Numbered from the stretch's first letter, positions 1 through 7,496 are shown. The stretch: 9,568 bases of DNA from Pseudomonadota bacterium (GCA_022568115.1 JADFFP010000030.1:1-9568), one strand, 5' to 3'. The notes: generated from the sequence alone by a model not told the origin. Translations and numbers: made by a program.

Positions 1-327
1 GGGGTGACAACCCCTGAGGCGGCAAAAAGCTGGAAGGGCCAGGAGGTCTTTATAAAAAAGGAACAGCTTAAAGCGCTGGCGCCGGGGGAATATTATCATG
101 CCGATCTGGTGAATTTGAGCGTCGTCACCATGGCCGGCGGGAGAATCGGAAACATCACCGGAATTAATAATTTTGGCGCCGGGGATGTAATCGAAATAGA
201 ACTGGACAAGCCCCAAAAAGGGCTGGGAAAAACCCTGCTGGTGCCTTTCCGGGGTGAAGTGATAAAGGATATCGACCTGAACAAAGGGGTCCTGATCATC
301 GACCCCGAAGGCTGGCTGGAGGTTTAA
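1..327 (+). CDS. rimM: Ribosome maturation factor RimM (C-terminal part; 5' end outside window)
   Basis: RimM binds ribosomal protein S19 and assists late maturation of the 30S subunit head in the cytoplasm. The reading frame is open from base 1 (GGG GTG ACA...), so the GTG at 4 is probably an internal Val codon and not the start. About 108 residues of a protein that is usually 165-180 residues are visible. The first visible residues ([18 protein letters not shown]) match the end of the N-terminal RimM barrel domain. Next comes the linker and PRC-barrel-like C-terminal domain: [12 protein letters not shown], then [12 protein letters not shown], then [24 protein letters not shown], which are hallmark segments of the family. 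It lies 8 bases upstream of trmD, as in the standard rpsP-rimM-trmD-rplS operon. Identification is firm; only the N-terminal extent is unknown. Confidence 0.95.
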   Translation, partial: GVTTPEAAKSWKGQEVFIKKEQLKALAPGEYYHADLVNLSVVTMAGGRIGNITGINNFGAGDVIEIELDKPQKGLGKTLLVPFRGEVIKDIDLNKGVLIIDPEGWLEV

Positions 328-335
328 GGAAATCC

Positions 336-1058
336 ATGACTTTCAAGGCGCAAATATTAACCCTGTTCCCGGAAATGTTTCCCGGCCCGCTTGGCGTGTC
401 GCTGGCTGGCAAAGCGCTTGAGGAAGGCAAATGGTCGGTTGAGACCTTTAATATCCGCGATTATGCCGAAGACCGGCACCGCACCGTTGACGGGACGCCG
501 GCCGGCGGCGGCCCGGGAATGATCTTGCGGGCCGATGTGCTGGGCAAAGCCATTGATGCCGCCAGGGCCGGGGTAAAGAAAGACCGGCCGCTTATATATC
601 TCTCCCCGCGCGGCAAACTCTTCAACCAGGAAATGGCCGCCCGGTTCGCCCAGGGGGAAGGCATCACCCTGATCTGCGGGCGGTTTGAAGGGGTGGATGA
701 GAGGGTCTTGACGGCCCGTGAGGTTGAAGAGGTCAGTATCGGTGATTATGTGCTCTCAAGCGGCGAACCCGCGGCCTTGGTGGTTCTGGACAGTATTATC
801 AGGCTGCTTCCCGGCGTCATTGGCGATGAAGAATGTTTAAGGGAAGAAAGTTTTAGTTCTGGACTTTTGGAATATCCGCAGTATACACGTCCCCAAGTTT
901 GGGAAGGTTTGGAAATCCCCAAAGTATTGACTTCAGGCCACCACGCAAAAATTAAGGCCTGGCAACTTGAAATGTCAGAAAATCTGACCAGGCAGCGGCG
1001 CCCCGATTTGTGGAAACGCTACGTTGCTGGAATGAACAATAAGAGAGTGAAGTCATGA
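336..1058 (+). CDS. trmD: tRNA (guanine-N1)-methyltransferase TrmD
   Basis: TrmD is a SPOUT methyltransferase that uses SAM to make m1G37 in tRNAs, preventing +1 frameshifting. The 240-residue length is normal. Visible motifs are LFPEMF near residue 10, [17 protein letters not shown] (46-62), YLSP (88-91), [11 protein letters not shown] (114-124), the trefoil-knot SAM loop [11 protein letters not shown] (134-144), and [11 protein letters not shown] (176-186). Aligned from memory to E. coli TrmD, the catalytic Asp169 position is Glu171, which I believe is common in alphaproteobacteria. The knot residue Gly140 is Ser142 (codon 759-761), and the VDD motif reads VDG. The start is ATG 336, with AAGGA overlapping the rimM stop region six bases upstream. 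Its stop overlaps the rplS start (ATGA), implying translational coupling. Function is near certain; activity depends on the knot substitution being tolerated. Confidence 0.96.
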   Translation: MTFKAQILTLFPEMFPGPLGVSLAGKALEEGKWSVETFNIRDYAEDRHRTVDGTPAGGGPGMILRADVLGKAIDAARAGVKKDRPLIYLSPRGKLFNQEMAARFAQGEGITLICGRFEGVDERVLTAREVEEVSIGDYVLSSGEPAALVVLDSIIRLLPGVIGDEECLREESFSSGLLEYPQYTRPQVWEGLEIPKVLTSGHHAKIKAWQLEMSENLTRQRRPDLWKRYVAGMNNKRVKS

Positions 1059-1519
1059 ATGCCATCGAAAAATTTGAAAAAGAGCAAATTGCCAAACTTC
1101 TTGAAGGCAAGGAAATTCCGAAATTTGCGCCGGGTGACAGCCTCCGGGTTGATGTAAAAATCAAGGAAGGCAGCCGCGAGCGCATTCAGGCCTTTGAAGG
1201 GGTTTGCATCGCCCGGGCCAACAAGGGGATCAATTCTTCATTTACGGTCAGAAAACTGTCCTACGGTGAGGGGGTTGAGCGTGTTTTCCCGCTTTACTCG
1301 CCAATCATCGACAAAATTACAGTCTTGCGCCGGGGCAAGGTTCGCCGCGCCAAGCTCTATTATTTGAGGGGCAGAACCGGCAAGGCCGCCAGAATCGCCG
1401 AAAAGCAGGAAGCCCGCCCGGTCAAGACCAGGCAAAAGGCCGCTCCGGCAAAGGAAACTGCTTCCAAGACTAAAGCTGAAAAGAAAACGCCCAGGAAAAC
1501 GACCACCAAAAAAGAATAG
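1055..1519 (+). CDS. rplS: 50S ribosomal protein L19
   Basis: L19 is a large-subunit protein at the 30S-50S interface. The conserved core spans residues 1 to about 117: an N-terminal helix ([12 protein letters not shown]), [28 protein letters not shown], then [53 protein letters not shown]. The 154-residue length exceeds the 115-125 residues common in many bacteria because of a Lys/Ala/Thr-rich tail (about 118-154). Such basic low-complexity tails are frequent on alphaproteobacterial L19 and are probably disordered. The ATG overlaps the trmD stop by four bases, so translation is likely coupled. It is the last gene of the ribosomal operon, followed by an intrinsic terminator. Confidence is very high. 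Confidence 0.97.
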   Translation: MNAIEKFEKEQIAKLLEGKEIPKFAPGDSLRVDVKIKEGSRERIQAFEGVCIARANKGINSSFTVRKLSYGEGVERVFPLYSPIIDKITVLRRGKVRRAKLYYLRGRTGKAARIAEKQEARPVKTRQKAAPAKETASKTKAEKKTPRKTTTKKE

Positions 1520-1548
1520 GGTTCAGGCCCTAACATCCAGAAATTGCC

Positions 1549-1592
1549 AAAATCCTGTGTGACTGCTCTTTTCAGCCGCGCAGGATTTTTTT
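1549..1592 (+). terminator. Intrinsic terminator after rplS
   Basis: An 11-base-pair stem pairs AAAATCCTGTG (1549-1559) with CGCAGGATTTT (1579-1589), with one G-U pair. The 19-base loop can itself form a short CTG/CAG pairing. The stem runs into seven consecutive T residues (1586-1592). It sits 30 bases after the rplS stop and should end the rimM-trmD-rplS transcript. Confidence 0.85.
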
Positions 1593-1597
1593 ATAAG
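1569..1597 (+). promoter_or_regulatory. Candidate sigma70-type promoter for asd, nested in the rplS terminator
   Basis: TTTTCA (1569-1574) and TATAAG (1592-1597) are separated by exactly 17 bases, matching the TTGACA/TATAAT consensus at 4/6 and 5/6 positions. The -35 lies in the terminator loop and the -10 begins on the last T of the T-run. Transcription would start near 1604, giving a leader of about 17 bases that carries the AAGAGG ribosome binding site (1605-1610). This is the only room for a promoter between the terminator and the asd ATG. It is a motif match only. Confidence 0.35.
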
Positions 1598-1620
1598 GGC
1601 GTTTAAGAGGTAAAAAGCAA

Positions 1621-2637
1621 ATGGGATATAAAGTCGCCATTGTCGAGGCCACCGGAAACGTCGGGCGGGAAATCCTGAACATCCTGACCGAGCGCCGGTT
1701 CGCTGCCGACCAGGTTATCGCCCTGGCTTCGGATAAATCCGAGGGGGTTGAGGTGGATTTTGGTGACAAGGGCCCGCTCCAAGTCCAGAAGCTCAAAGGT
1801 TTTGATTTTACTGGCACCGACATTGCCTTTTTTGCCGCAGGATCCGAAATCTCGAAAAAATACGTGCCTCAAGCCGCCCAGGCCGGGGCGGTGGCGATTG
1901 ACAATTCCTCGCTTTTCCGGATGGACAAGGACGTCCCCCTGGTGGTTCCCGAGGTCAACGGGGGGACCCTGAAGGATTATTCCAAAAAGAACATTATCGC
2001 CAACCCCAACTGTTCCACCGCGCAGTTGGCGGTGGCGCTGAAGCCCCTCCATGATGCCGCAGGCGTCAAAAGGGTGGTGGTGGCCACCTACCAGTCGGTC
2101 TCCGGCGTTGGCAAAGGGGCGATGGATGAACTGTTTCACCAAACCCGCTCAATCTTTGTCAGTGAGGTGACGGCGCCCAAGGTGTTCCCCAAACAGATCG
2201 CCTTTAACCTGATCCCGAAAATCGGTGATTTTGATAGGGATGGGAATTCCGCCGAGGAAAACAAAATGGCCCGGGAGATGGCCAAAATTCTTGACCCCAA
2301 AATCAAACTGACGGCCACTTGCGTCCGGGTTCCGGTGTTTATTGGCCACAGCGAGGCGGTTAACGTGGAATTTGAGAACCCATTGTCCGCAAACGACGCC
2401 AAAGAGATCCTGAAAAAATCTCCAGGGGTTATTGTCCGCGATATTGAGGACGCCGAAGATTTTATAACGCCGGTGGAGTGCGTGGGTGAATATGCCACTT
2501 TTATCAGCCGCGTGCGGCAAGACCCGACGGTAAAAAACGGGCTCAATTTCTGGGTGGTCAGCGATAACCTAAGAAAAGGCGCGGCGCTCAATGCCGTCCA
2601 GATCGCCGAACTTTTGATCAATACTTACCTTAAATAA
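1621..2637 (+). CDS. asd: Aspartate-semialdehyde dehydrogenase
   Basis: Asd reduces L-aspartyl-4-phosphate to L-aspartate 4-semialdehyde with NADPH, at the branch to lysine/diaminopimelate, threonine and methionine, in the cytoplasm. The length of 338 residues is typical. The N-terminal Rossmann domain starts MGYKVAIVEATGNVG. The catalytic cysteine is C131 in NPNCSTAQ, the substrate/acid-base region is CVRVPVFIGHSE (R236, H243), and the C-terminus WVVSDNLRKGAALNAVQIAELL is a family signature. The odd point is residue 9: the usual VVGATGxVG loop reads IVEATGNVG, so the first glycine of GxxGxxG is Glu (GAG at 1645-1647). The start is ATG 1621, preceded by AAGAGG at 1605-1610. It stands alone after the ribosomal operon terminator. 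Family assignment is very strong; whether cofactor binding is intact is open. Confidence 0.95.
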   Translation: MGYKVAIVEATGNVGREILNILTERRFAADQVIALASDKSEGVEVDFGDKGPLQVQKLKGFDFTGTDIAFFAAGSEISKKYVPQAAQAGAVAIDNSSLFRMDKDVPLVVPEVNGGTLKDYSKKNIIANPNCSTAQLAVALKPLHDAAGVKRVVVATYQSVSGVGKGAMDELFHQTRSIFVSEVTAPKVFPKQIAFNLIPKIGDFDRDGNSAEENKMAREMAKILDPKIKLTATCVRVPVFIGHSEAVNVEFENPLSANDAKEILKKSPGVIVRDIEDAEDFITPVECVGEYATFISRVRQDPTVKNGLNFWVVSDNLRKGAALNAVQIAELLINTYLK

Positions 2638-2669
2638 CCAGCTCCGGTTTTTGCCTTATCGCTCTTTGC

Positions 2670-2698
2670 TTGACTCATCGTGACCGTTAATGCTCAAT
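2670..2698 (+). promoter_or_regulatory. Weak candidate promoter for the M2 peptidase gene
   Basis: TTGACT (2670-2675) is a good -35 hexamer (5/6), but at 17-base spacing the -10 would be CTCAAT (2693-2698), only 3/6, preceded by a TG that could help. It lies in the 113-base gap after asd, where a promoter is expected. A clear ribosome binding site, AAGGAG (2739-2744), sits six bases before the ATG at 2751. The -10 choice is uncertain. Confidence 0.22.
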
Positions 2699-2750
2699 TC
2701 CTGACGAGTTTTTATGCAAGCAAGTTTCATCGGACAGCAAGGAGATTATT

Positions 2751-4577
2751 ATGAATAAAGTCAGCATCGGCGCGGTCGGCATTTTGTTGGGAGCGACGGC
2801 CTACTGGGTGATTGACAATTATGCCGCCCGGGACGCGGCCTTAGCACCGACCGCTGAAGAAGCAAAACAATTTATTGCTGAGACGGAAGCCACTTTTGAG
2901 GAAATTGGCCCCTTCGCCGGCCATGTTTACTGGATAAATTCCACTTTCATCACCTATGATTCAGATAAATTGGCGCAAAAAGTGAGTGAGGATTTTACCG
3001 CTCTCGGGGTCAAATTGGCCAAGGAAGCAAGCCGCTTTAATGATGTGGAGTTGGATTATGATACCCGGCGAAAGGTAGATTCCCTTAGAAGTGGCCTGAC
3101 TATTCCGGCCCCCTCTGACCCGGAAAAAAATGCCGAATTGGCGGAAATTTCAACCGAGTTGGGATCAACTTACGGCAAAGGAAAATATTGCCGCAGTGAA
3201 CAAGACTGCCTGTCGGATGTGGACATTATTCAAATTATGGCAACCTCGCATGATGAACAAGAACTTTTGGATGTCTGGCAGGGCTGGCGCACTGTCTCGC
3301 CGCCGCTGAAAGAGGGTTATGCGCGGATGGTCGAGATTGCCAATGAAGGCTCGCAGGAGCTGGGTTTTGCCGATACCGGCGCCCTATGGCGCGGAGGGTA
3401 TGATATGCCTGCGGATGAATTTACCGCCGAGGCCGACCGCCTCTGGAGTCAGGTTCAACCGATTTATGAATCGCTCCATTGTTATGTCCGCGACCGGCTG
3501 GTTGATCAATATGGGGATGCCGCCGTGACCGGCAGCGGTATGATCCCGGCGCATTTACTTGGCAATATCTGGGCCCAGCAATGGGGCAATGTCTTCCCGC
3601 TGGTGGCTGAAGGTGGTGCTGATCCCGGTTATGACCTGACCCAGCTTCTGGTCGATGCCGGCTATGATGAGATACAGATGGTCAAGACTGGTGAGGCGTT
3701 CTTTACCTCGCTCGGTTTTGAGCCAATGCCGGCAACCTTCTGGGAGCGTTCGCTGTTCACCAAGCCTTTGGATCATGATGTAGTTTGCCACGCCAGCGCC
3801 TGGGATATTGATGATGACGACTTCCGCATCAAGATGTGCATCGACATCACCGGGGAAGATTTTAATACAATCCATCATGAACTTGGCCATAATTTCTATC
3901 AGCGGGCGTATAAGATTCACGGCCCGATTTACCAGGGCGGCGCCAATGACGGTTTTCACGAGGCGATTGGTGATTTTATCGCCCTTTCGATTACCCCCAA
4001 CTATCTGGTGCAGTTGGGGTTGCTGGATGAAGAGCCGGATGCTGCCGCGGACATTGGCCTGCTTCTGTCCCAGGCTCTGGACAAGATTGCCTTCCTGCCC
4101 TTCAGCCTGGTGGTTGACCAGTGGCGCTGGAAAGTGTTCAGCGGTGAAATTTCGCCGGAAAACTACAATGCCGGATGGTGGGCGCTGCGCGAACAGTACC
4201 AGGGCATAACCCCGCCGGTGGAACGCACCGAAGCCGATTTCGACCCCGGCGCCAAATTCCACATTCCCAACAACGTCCCCTATATGCGCTACTTCTTGGC
4301 TCATATCCTGCAGTTCCAGTTCCACAAAGCGGCGTGCGACATGGCTGGCTGGCAAGGGCCGGTACACCGCTGTACGATTTACGGCAACAAGGAAGTGGGT
4401 GACCGTCTGAACACGATGCTGGAAATGGGGTCGAGCAAGCCTTGGCCGGATGCGCTGGAAGCTTTTACCGGCACCAGGGAAATGGATGGCTCGGCGATTC
4501 TCGCCTACTTCGCACCCCTGAAAGATTGGCTGGATGAGAAAAACGCCGGCAAACAGTGCGGCTGGGATGCCGGATAA
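2751..4577 (+). CDS. M2-family peptidyl-dipeptidase A (ACE-like zinc metallopeptidase), exported
   Basis: This 608-residue protein belongs to peptidase family M2, relatives of angiotensin-converting enzyme that release C-terminal dipeptides. Zinc ligands are complete: HELGH (H376, E377, H380) and E404 in GFHEAIGD, with the same 24-residue spacing as in ACE. Substrate-binding equivalents are K502 and H504 in KFHIP and Y514 in VPYMRYF; R513 and WWALR match the chloride-site region. All three ACE disulfide pairs have cysteine counterparts (C147/C153, C346/C363, C529/C541), supporting an oxidising, extracytoplasmic location. Residues about 4-20 form a short hydrophobic stretch after MNK, with no lipobox and no clear AXA site, so it may be a signal anchor. 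The start is set by AAGGAG six bases upstream. A strong terminator follows. It probably degrades peptides in the periplasm; the natural substrate is unknown. Confidence 0.93.
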   Translation: MNKVSIGAVGILLGATAYWVIDNYAARDAALAPTAEEAKQFIAETEATFEEIGPFAGHVYWINSTFITYDSDKLAQKVSEDFTALGVKLAKEASRFNDVELDYDTRRKVDSLRSGLTIPAPSDPEKNAELAEISTELGSTYGKGKYCRSEQDCLSDVDIIQIMATSHDEQELLDVWQGWRTVSPPLKEGYARMVEIANEGSQELGFADTGALWRGGYDMPADEFTAEADRLWSQVQPIYESLHCYVRDRLVDQYGDAAVTGSGMIPAHLLGNIWAQQWGNVFPLVAEGGADPGYDLTQLLVDAGYDEIQMVKTGEAFFTSLGFEPMPATFWERSLFTKPLDHDVVCHASAWDIDDDDFRIKMCIDITGEDFNTIHHELGHNFYQRAYKIHGPIYQGGANDGFHEAIGDFIALSITPNYLVQLGLLDEEPDAAADIGLLLSQALDKIAFLPFSLVVDQWRWKVFSGEISPENYNAGWWALREQYQGITPPVERTEADFDPGAKFHIPNNVPYMRYFLAHILQFQFHKAACDMAGWQGPVHRCTIYGNKEVGDRLNTMLEMGSSKPWPDALEAFTGTREMDGSAILAYFAPLKDWLDEKNAGKQCGWDAG

Positions 4578-4610
4578 GTCTTTCCTAATTTAGTGTTTCT
4601 CTTTTAAGAT

Positions 4611-4645
4611 ACCCCTGCGCAAATAAACGCGCGGGGGTTCTTTTT
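4611..4645 (+). terminator. Intrinsic terminator after the M2 peptidase gene
   Basis: ACCCCTGCGC (4611-4620) pairs with GCGCGGGGGT (4629-4638) in a ten-base-pair, G+C-rich stem with one U-G pair and an eight-base loop, followed by TTCTTTTT (4638-4645). It is the strongest hairpin in the window. Its T-run ends two bases before the ribosome binding site of the next gene, leaving no room for a separate downstream promoter. Confidence 0.88.
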
Positions 4646-4646
4646 G

Positions 4647-4652
4647 AAAGGA
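4647..4652 (+). promoter_or_regulatory. Ribosome binding site that fixes the CoA-lyase start
   Basis: AAAGGA at 4647-4652 lies six bases before ATG 4659. An in-frame TTG at 4644 would start inside the terminator T-run and has no ribosome binding site, so ATG 4659 is preferred. Confidence 0.75.
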
Positions 4653-4658
4653 AATGTA

Positions 4659-5522
4659 ATGGGCCAAATCACTCATCCCTTAAGAAGCGTGCTTTATGTT
4701 CCGGGTGAAAATACCCGGGCGCTGAAAAAAGTGCGCACCCTGGAGGCGGATGCCCTGATCCTGGATTTGGAAGACGGTGTTGCCCCGGCCAAAAAAAAGG
4801 AGGCCAGGGAAAACCTTAAGAGCTTTTTAAAATCCACACCACCGGACAAGTATATCACTGTCCGCGTCAATGGATTGAGCACACAGTGGGTCAGGGATGA
4901 TCTGAGGGCTTTTCGGGATGAAAAAATTGATGCCATGGTATTCCCGAAAATCGAGGGCCCTGAAGATGCAATGGCCGCGGAAGGTTTGATTGAAGCGGCG
5001 GGCTTTTCTCCCAAAACCAGGCTTTGGTTTATGATCGAGACCCCGCTTGGGGTTCTCAATATTGCTCAAATCACACACCATGCCACCCGGCTGGAATGCC
5101 TGGTGATGGGAACAAATGATTTGGTCAAAGACCTGCAGGCCCGCCATACGCCCACCAGAGAGCCGATTTTATTCAGCCTTTCGCTGTGTCTGTTAGCGGC
5201 CCGGGCGGCCGGCCTTTCGGTAATTGACGGGGTCCATATCGACATCAAAGACCGCCAGGGGTTTATGGCCGCTTGCCGCCAGGGAGCGGAGATGGGTTTT
5301 GATGGCAAAACGGTTATTCACCCAAGCCAGATCGAAGGGGCAAATGACGCCTTTTCGCCTTCGGAGGATGAACTCGAAGAAGCCCGGAAAATAGTCTCAG
5401 GCTTTGAGGAGGCACAGCGCCAGGGTAAGGGCGTGACCCTGGTCGACGGAAAACTGGTCGAGGCGCTTCATGTCGAGAACGCCCAGCGCCGGTTGGCCCT
5501 GGCTGAAAAAATCAAACGATAA
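4659..5522 (+). CDS. HpcH/HpaI aldolase/citrate lyase-type CoA-ester lyase (CitE-like; possibly malyl-CoA lyase or thioesterase)
   Basis: The 287-residue protein is a TIM-barrel enzyme of the CitE-like branch, which cleaves or hydrolyses CoA esters of 3-hydroxy acids such as malyl-, citramalyl- or citryl-CoA with Mg2+. Visible motifs are SVLYVPGENTRAL (10-22), ILDLEDGVAPAKKKEAR (34-50), VRVNG (68-72), VFPKIEG (94-100), MIETPLG (125-131), GTNDL (151-155) and VIHPSQI (219-225). E127 and D154 are the likely metal ligands and R69 a likely substrate contact, by family analogy. No citrate lyase alpha or gamma subunit gene is nearby, so it is not part of a classical citrate lyase. It lies on the sdh side of the window, convergent with the S9 peptidase gene. 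A role in malyl-CoA/malate metabolism feeding the TCA cycle is my inference; the exact substrate cannot be read from sequence. Confidence 0.9.
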   Translation: MGQITHPLRSVLYVPGENTRALKKVRTLEADALILDLEDGVAPAKKKEARENLKSFLKSTPPDKYITVRVNGLSTQWVRDDLRAFRDEKIDAMVFPKIEGPEDAMAAEGLIEAAGFSPKTRLWFMIETPLGVLNIAQITHHATRLECLVMGTNDLVKDLQARHTPTREPILFSLSLCLLAARAAGLSVIDGVHIDIKDRQGFMAACRQGAEMGFDGKTVIHPSQIEGANDAFSPSEDELEEARKIVSGFEEAQRQGKGVTLVDGKLVEALHVENAQRRLALAEKIKR

Positions 5523-5525
5523 AGA

Positions 5526-7490
5526 TCAGGAGCCTCCGCCGATGTAACGGGCAAGGAATTTTTCAGCTTCTTTAAGAATTACCGCGCGGCCGACACCCTC
5601 TAAAGCGCTGTGCCCACCTTCTTTGATTTCAAAATACCGAACCGATTTTCCCGCTTTTTTCATTTTTTTAACGAAAGAAGTGGATTGCTTATAATCAACG
5701 GTTGGATCATCACGATTGGCAATTACCAGGACCGGCATTCTTATTTTATCTATATTGTGGATCGCGGAATTTTGCTTTAAAATTTCCTTATCCTCTCCTA
5801 TATGGCGTTTCCAATATGAAGCAGCCCCTATAAAATTACTATCCTGATAAAGAATTGCCGGCAGATCAGAAACCCCGTTTACACTGATAGAGCATTGGTA
5901 AAGGTCAGGAGTATTAAAGGCCGCTGTCAGGGCGACATATCCTCCATAACTCCATCCCATGATACACATCCGACTAGGATCGGCAATTCCCTGTTCAATC
6001 ATCCAAAGGGCGCCATCGGTCACATCATCCTGCATCTTGAGCCCCCATTGTTTGCGCCCGGCGTCCGCAAAGTCTTTACTATAACCGCCGGACCCCCGAA
6101 AATTTGGCTGGAAAACAGCATAACCCCGGCTGGCGAAAAATTGGGGCAAGAAGTCATACCCCCAATAATCCCTCACCTCAGGGCCGCCGTGGGGTAAAAC
6201 TACTGTTGGCAGATTTTTACCATCAGACCCCAATGGAATGGTCAGATACCCTGGAATGATCAGACCGTCTCTGGCTTCATAGCTGATTTCCTGCATGGGA
6301 GACATTAACCGGGGGTCCAGGCCTTCGTAAGCGCCTTCCATAAAGGCAAGGTTCTTTGTCGAATAATTAAAAAGATAGTAAGCCCCCGGTTCAATATCGC
6401 TGGTGGCATGAATAACAAAAAGGTTTTTTGCCTGATCATAGGAATTAATAGTGATTTCCGAGCCGGGCAGGGCTTTGTTCATCATGCGATGGATTTTCGC
6501 AAAGAACGGGTCAAAATAATGAATTTTCGATCCCCCCTCATCAATATAGGTTATCCCGATGGGTTGGTCAGTGAACTGATCCTCAATGAGACTGCCGACA
6601 TTGTAATTTTCCACTTCAAAAATGGTTTCAACAGGCTCCCAATTAACCATGTCAAATTTGTACAAGACTTTATAGCCACTGTCATTTTCATCAATGGTAT
6701 AGGCAAACCGGGGGTCTTCAAAAAAGGCTCGAACCGAGAACCCGGAAGAAGGATGTTGTTCGTGTTTGTCAAAAGCCCCGGTTTCCGGGTTTGAATAATA
6801 CATGACAACCACTTCCCCATCCGCGCTTTGGTTTTTTCTTTCCATACCCCTTCCAAAACGGATGGCGTTTTGCTGGTCTGTCATCCACCTTTGAACCGGC
6901 CCGTAAAAGTCCATTTCCAGTGTGTAGTTTCCGGTTTTTACATTTACTTTCCTGACCTCGAGAGCGGCATCGGTGCCATCTTCGTCAATCATTAACAGGA
7001 TGTGGTCCGGGTCTTCATACATCCAGTCAAGAATTAAGGAATAATTGGCCATGTAAGTTCTTTTTTGATTCCGGGTGCCTTTAACTCTTGCCGGTTTGGC
7101 TATGTCCTTGGGCTTTCCGCCATTAATATTATAGGAAATTGTTCGATTGACTGTAATTTTACCAAAGGCTGAATGAGCCTCCTTTTCCCCGCTCATATTA
7201 ATAAGTATGATCTCATTATTTGCCCAGTTTGCCCAACTAATGGAAAAATCTTTATAGGGTGGGATAGCCATAAGCGGCTTGCCGCCCATTGGTGTGATAA
7301 TCACATACCGGGTTCCGTCAATAAAAGAGACAATCAAAAAATGTTCGCCATCCGGTGAAAGCCGGACATTGGAATTTTTTGGCAACGCGGCAAACCATTC
7401 CGCCGGAATTTCACTTGGCGTGGTTTGCGCAAAAGCGCCTTGTGTAATCAGAAAAAATATAAAAACAACGGCGGCTACGATTTTCCGCAT
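5526..7490 (-). CDS. S9-family serine peptidase (prolyl oligopeptidase/acylaminoacyl-peptidase type), secreted
   Basis: The 654-residue protein has a Sec signal peptide: MRK, a hydrophobic core (about 4-16), and a likely cleavage site AFA-Q after residue 21. The middle (about 40-400) is a beta-rich, probably propeller, domain with short repeats such as LSPDGEHFL. The C-terminal alpha/beta-hydrolase domain (about 402-650) shows LPHGGPEVRDYWGYD, the nucleophile elbow GWSYGGY (S514), probable acid D595 in RDDPTV and catalytic H627 in GGHS. It likely hydrolyses oligopeptides in the periplasm, preference unknown. The start at 7490 is chosen over GTG 7514 because GGGAGG (7497-7502) lies six bases upstream and the signal peptide begins there. 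It ends 3 bases from the CoA-lyase gene and diverges from sdhC. The gene is visibly A+T-richer than its neighbours, suggesting later acquisition. Confidence 0.92.
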   Translation of the reverse strand: MRKIVAAVVFIFFLITQGAFAQTTPSEIPAEWFAALPKNSNVRLSPDGEHFLIVSFIDGTRYVIITPMGGKPLMAIPPYKDFSISWANWANNEIILINMSGEKEAHSAFGKITVNRTISYNINGGKPKDIAKPARVKGTRNQKRTYMANYSLILDWMYEDPDHILLMIDEDGTDAALEVRKVNVKTGNYTLEMDFYGPVQRWMTDQQNAIRFGRGMERKNQSADGEVVVMYYSNPETGAFDKHEQHPSSGFSVRAFFEDPRFAYTIDENDSGYKVLYKFDMVNWEPVETIFEVENYNVGSLIEDQFTDQPIGITYIDEGGSKIHYFDPFFAKIHRMMNKALPGSEITINSYDQAKNLFVIHATSDIEPGAYYLFNYSTKNLAFMEGAYEGLDPRLMSPMQEISYEARDGLIIPGYLTIPLGSDGKNLPTVVLPHGGPEVRDYWGYDFLPQFFASRGYAVFQPNFRGSGGYSKDFADAGRKQWGLKMQDDVTDGALWMIEQGIADPSRMCIMGWSYGGYVALTAAFNTPDLYQCSISVNGVSDLPAILYQDSNFIGAASYWKRHIGEDKEILKQNSAIHNIDKIRMPVLVIANRDDPTVDYKQSTSFVKKMKKAGKSVRYFEIKEGGHSALEGVGRAVILKEAEKFLARYIGGGS

Positions 7491-7496
7491 GATGTT

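Noticed and set aside
4..6. GTG as a start codon for a short RimM
   Set aside because: The frame is open upstream and the residues from this point continue a RimM domain from its middle, so the codon is internal.
1603..2142. 179-codon open frame antisense to asd
   Set aside because: It covers the terminator/promoter region and the well-conserved Asd N-terminal half; the sequence resembles no protein family I know.
2636..2652. Possible terminator after asd (AACC/GGTT with following T residues)
   Set aside because: The stem is only four base pairs and the T-run is short, too weak to call without expression data.
3555..4367. 270-codon open frame antisense to the M2 peptidase
   Set aside because: It lies wholly opposite a gene with a complete active site, has no recognisable domain or ribosome binding site, and its length is explained by the codon pattern of the real gene.
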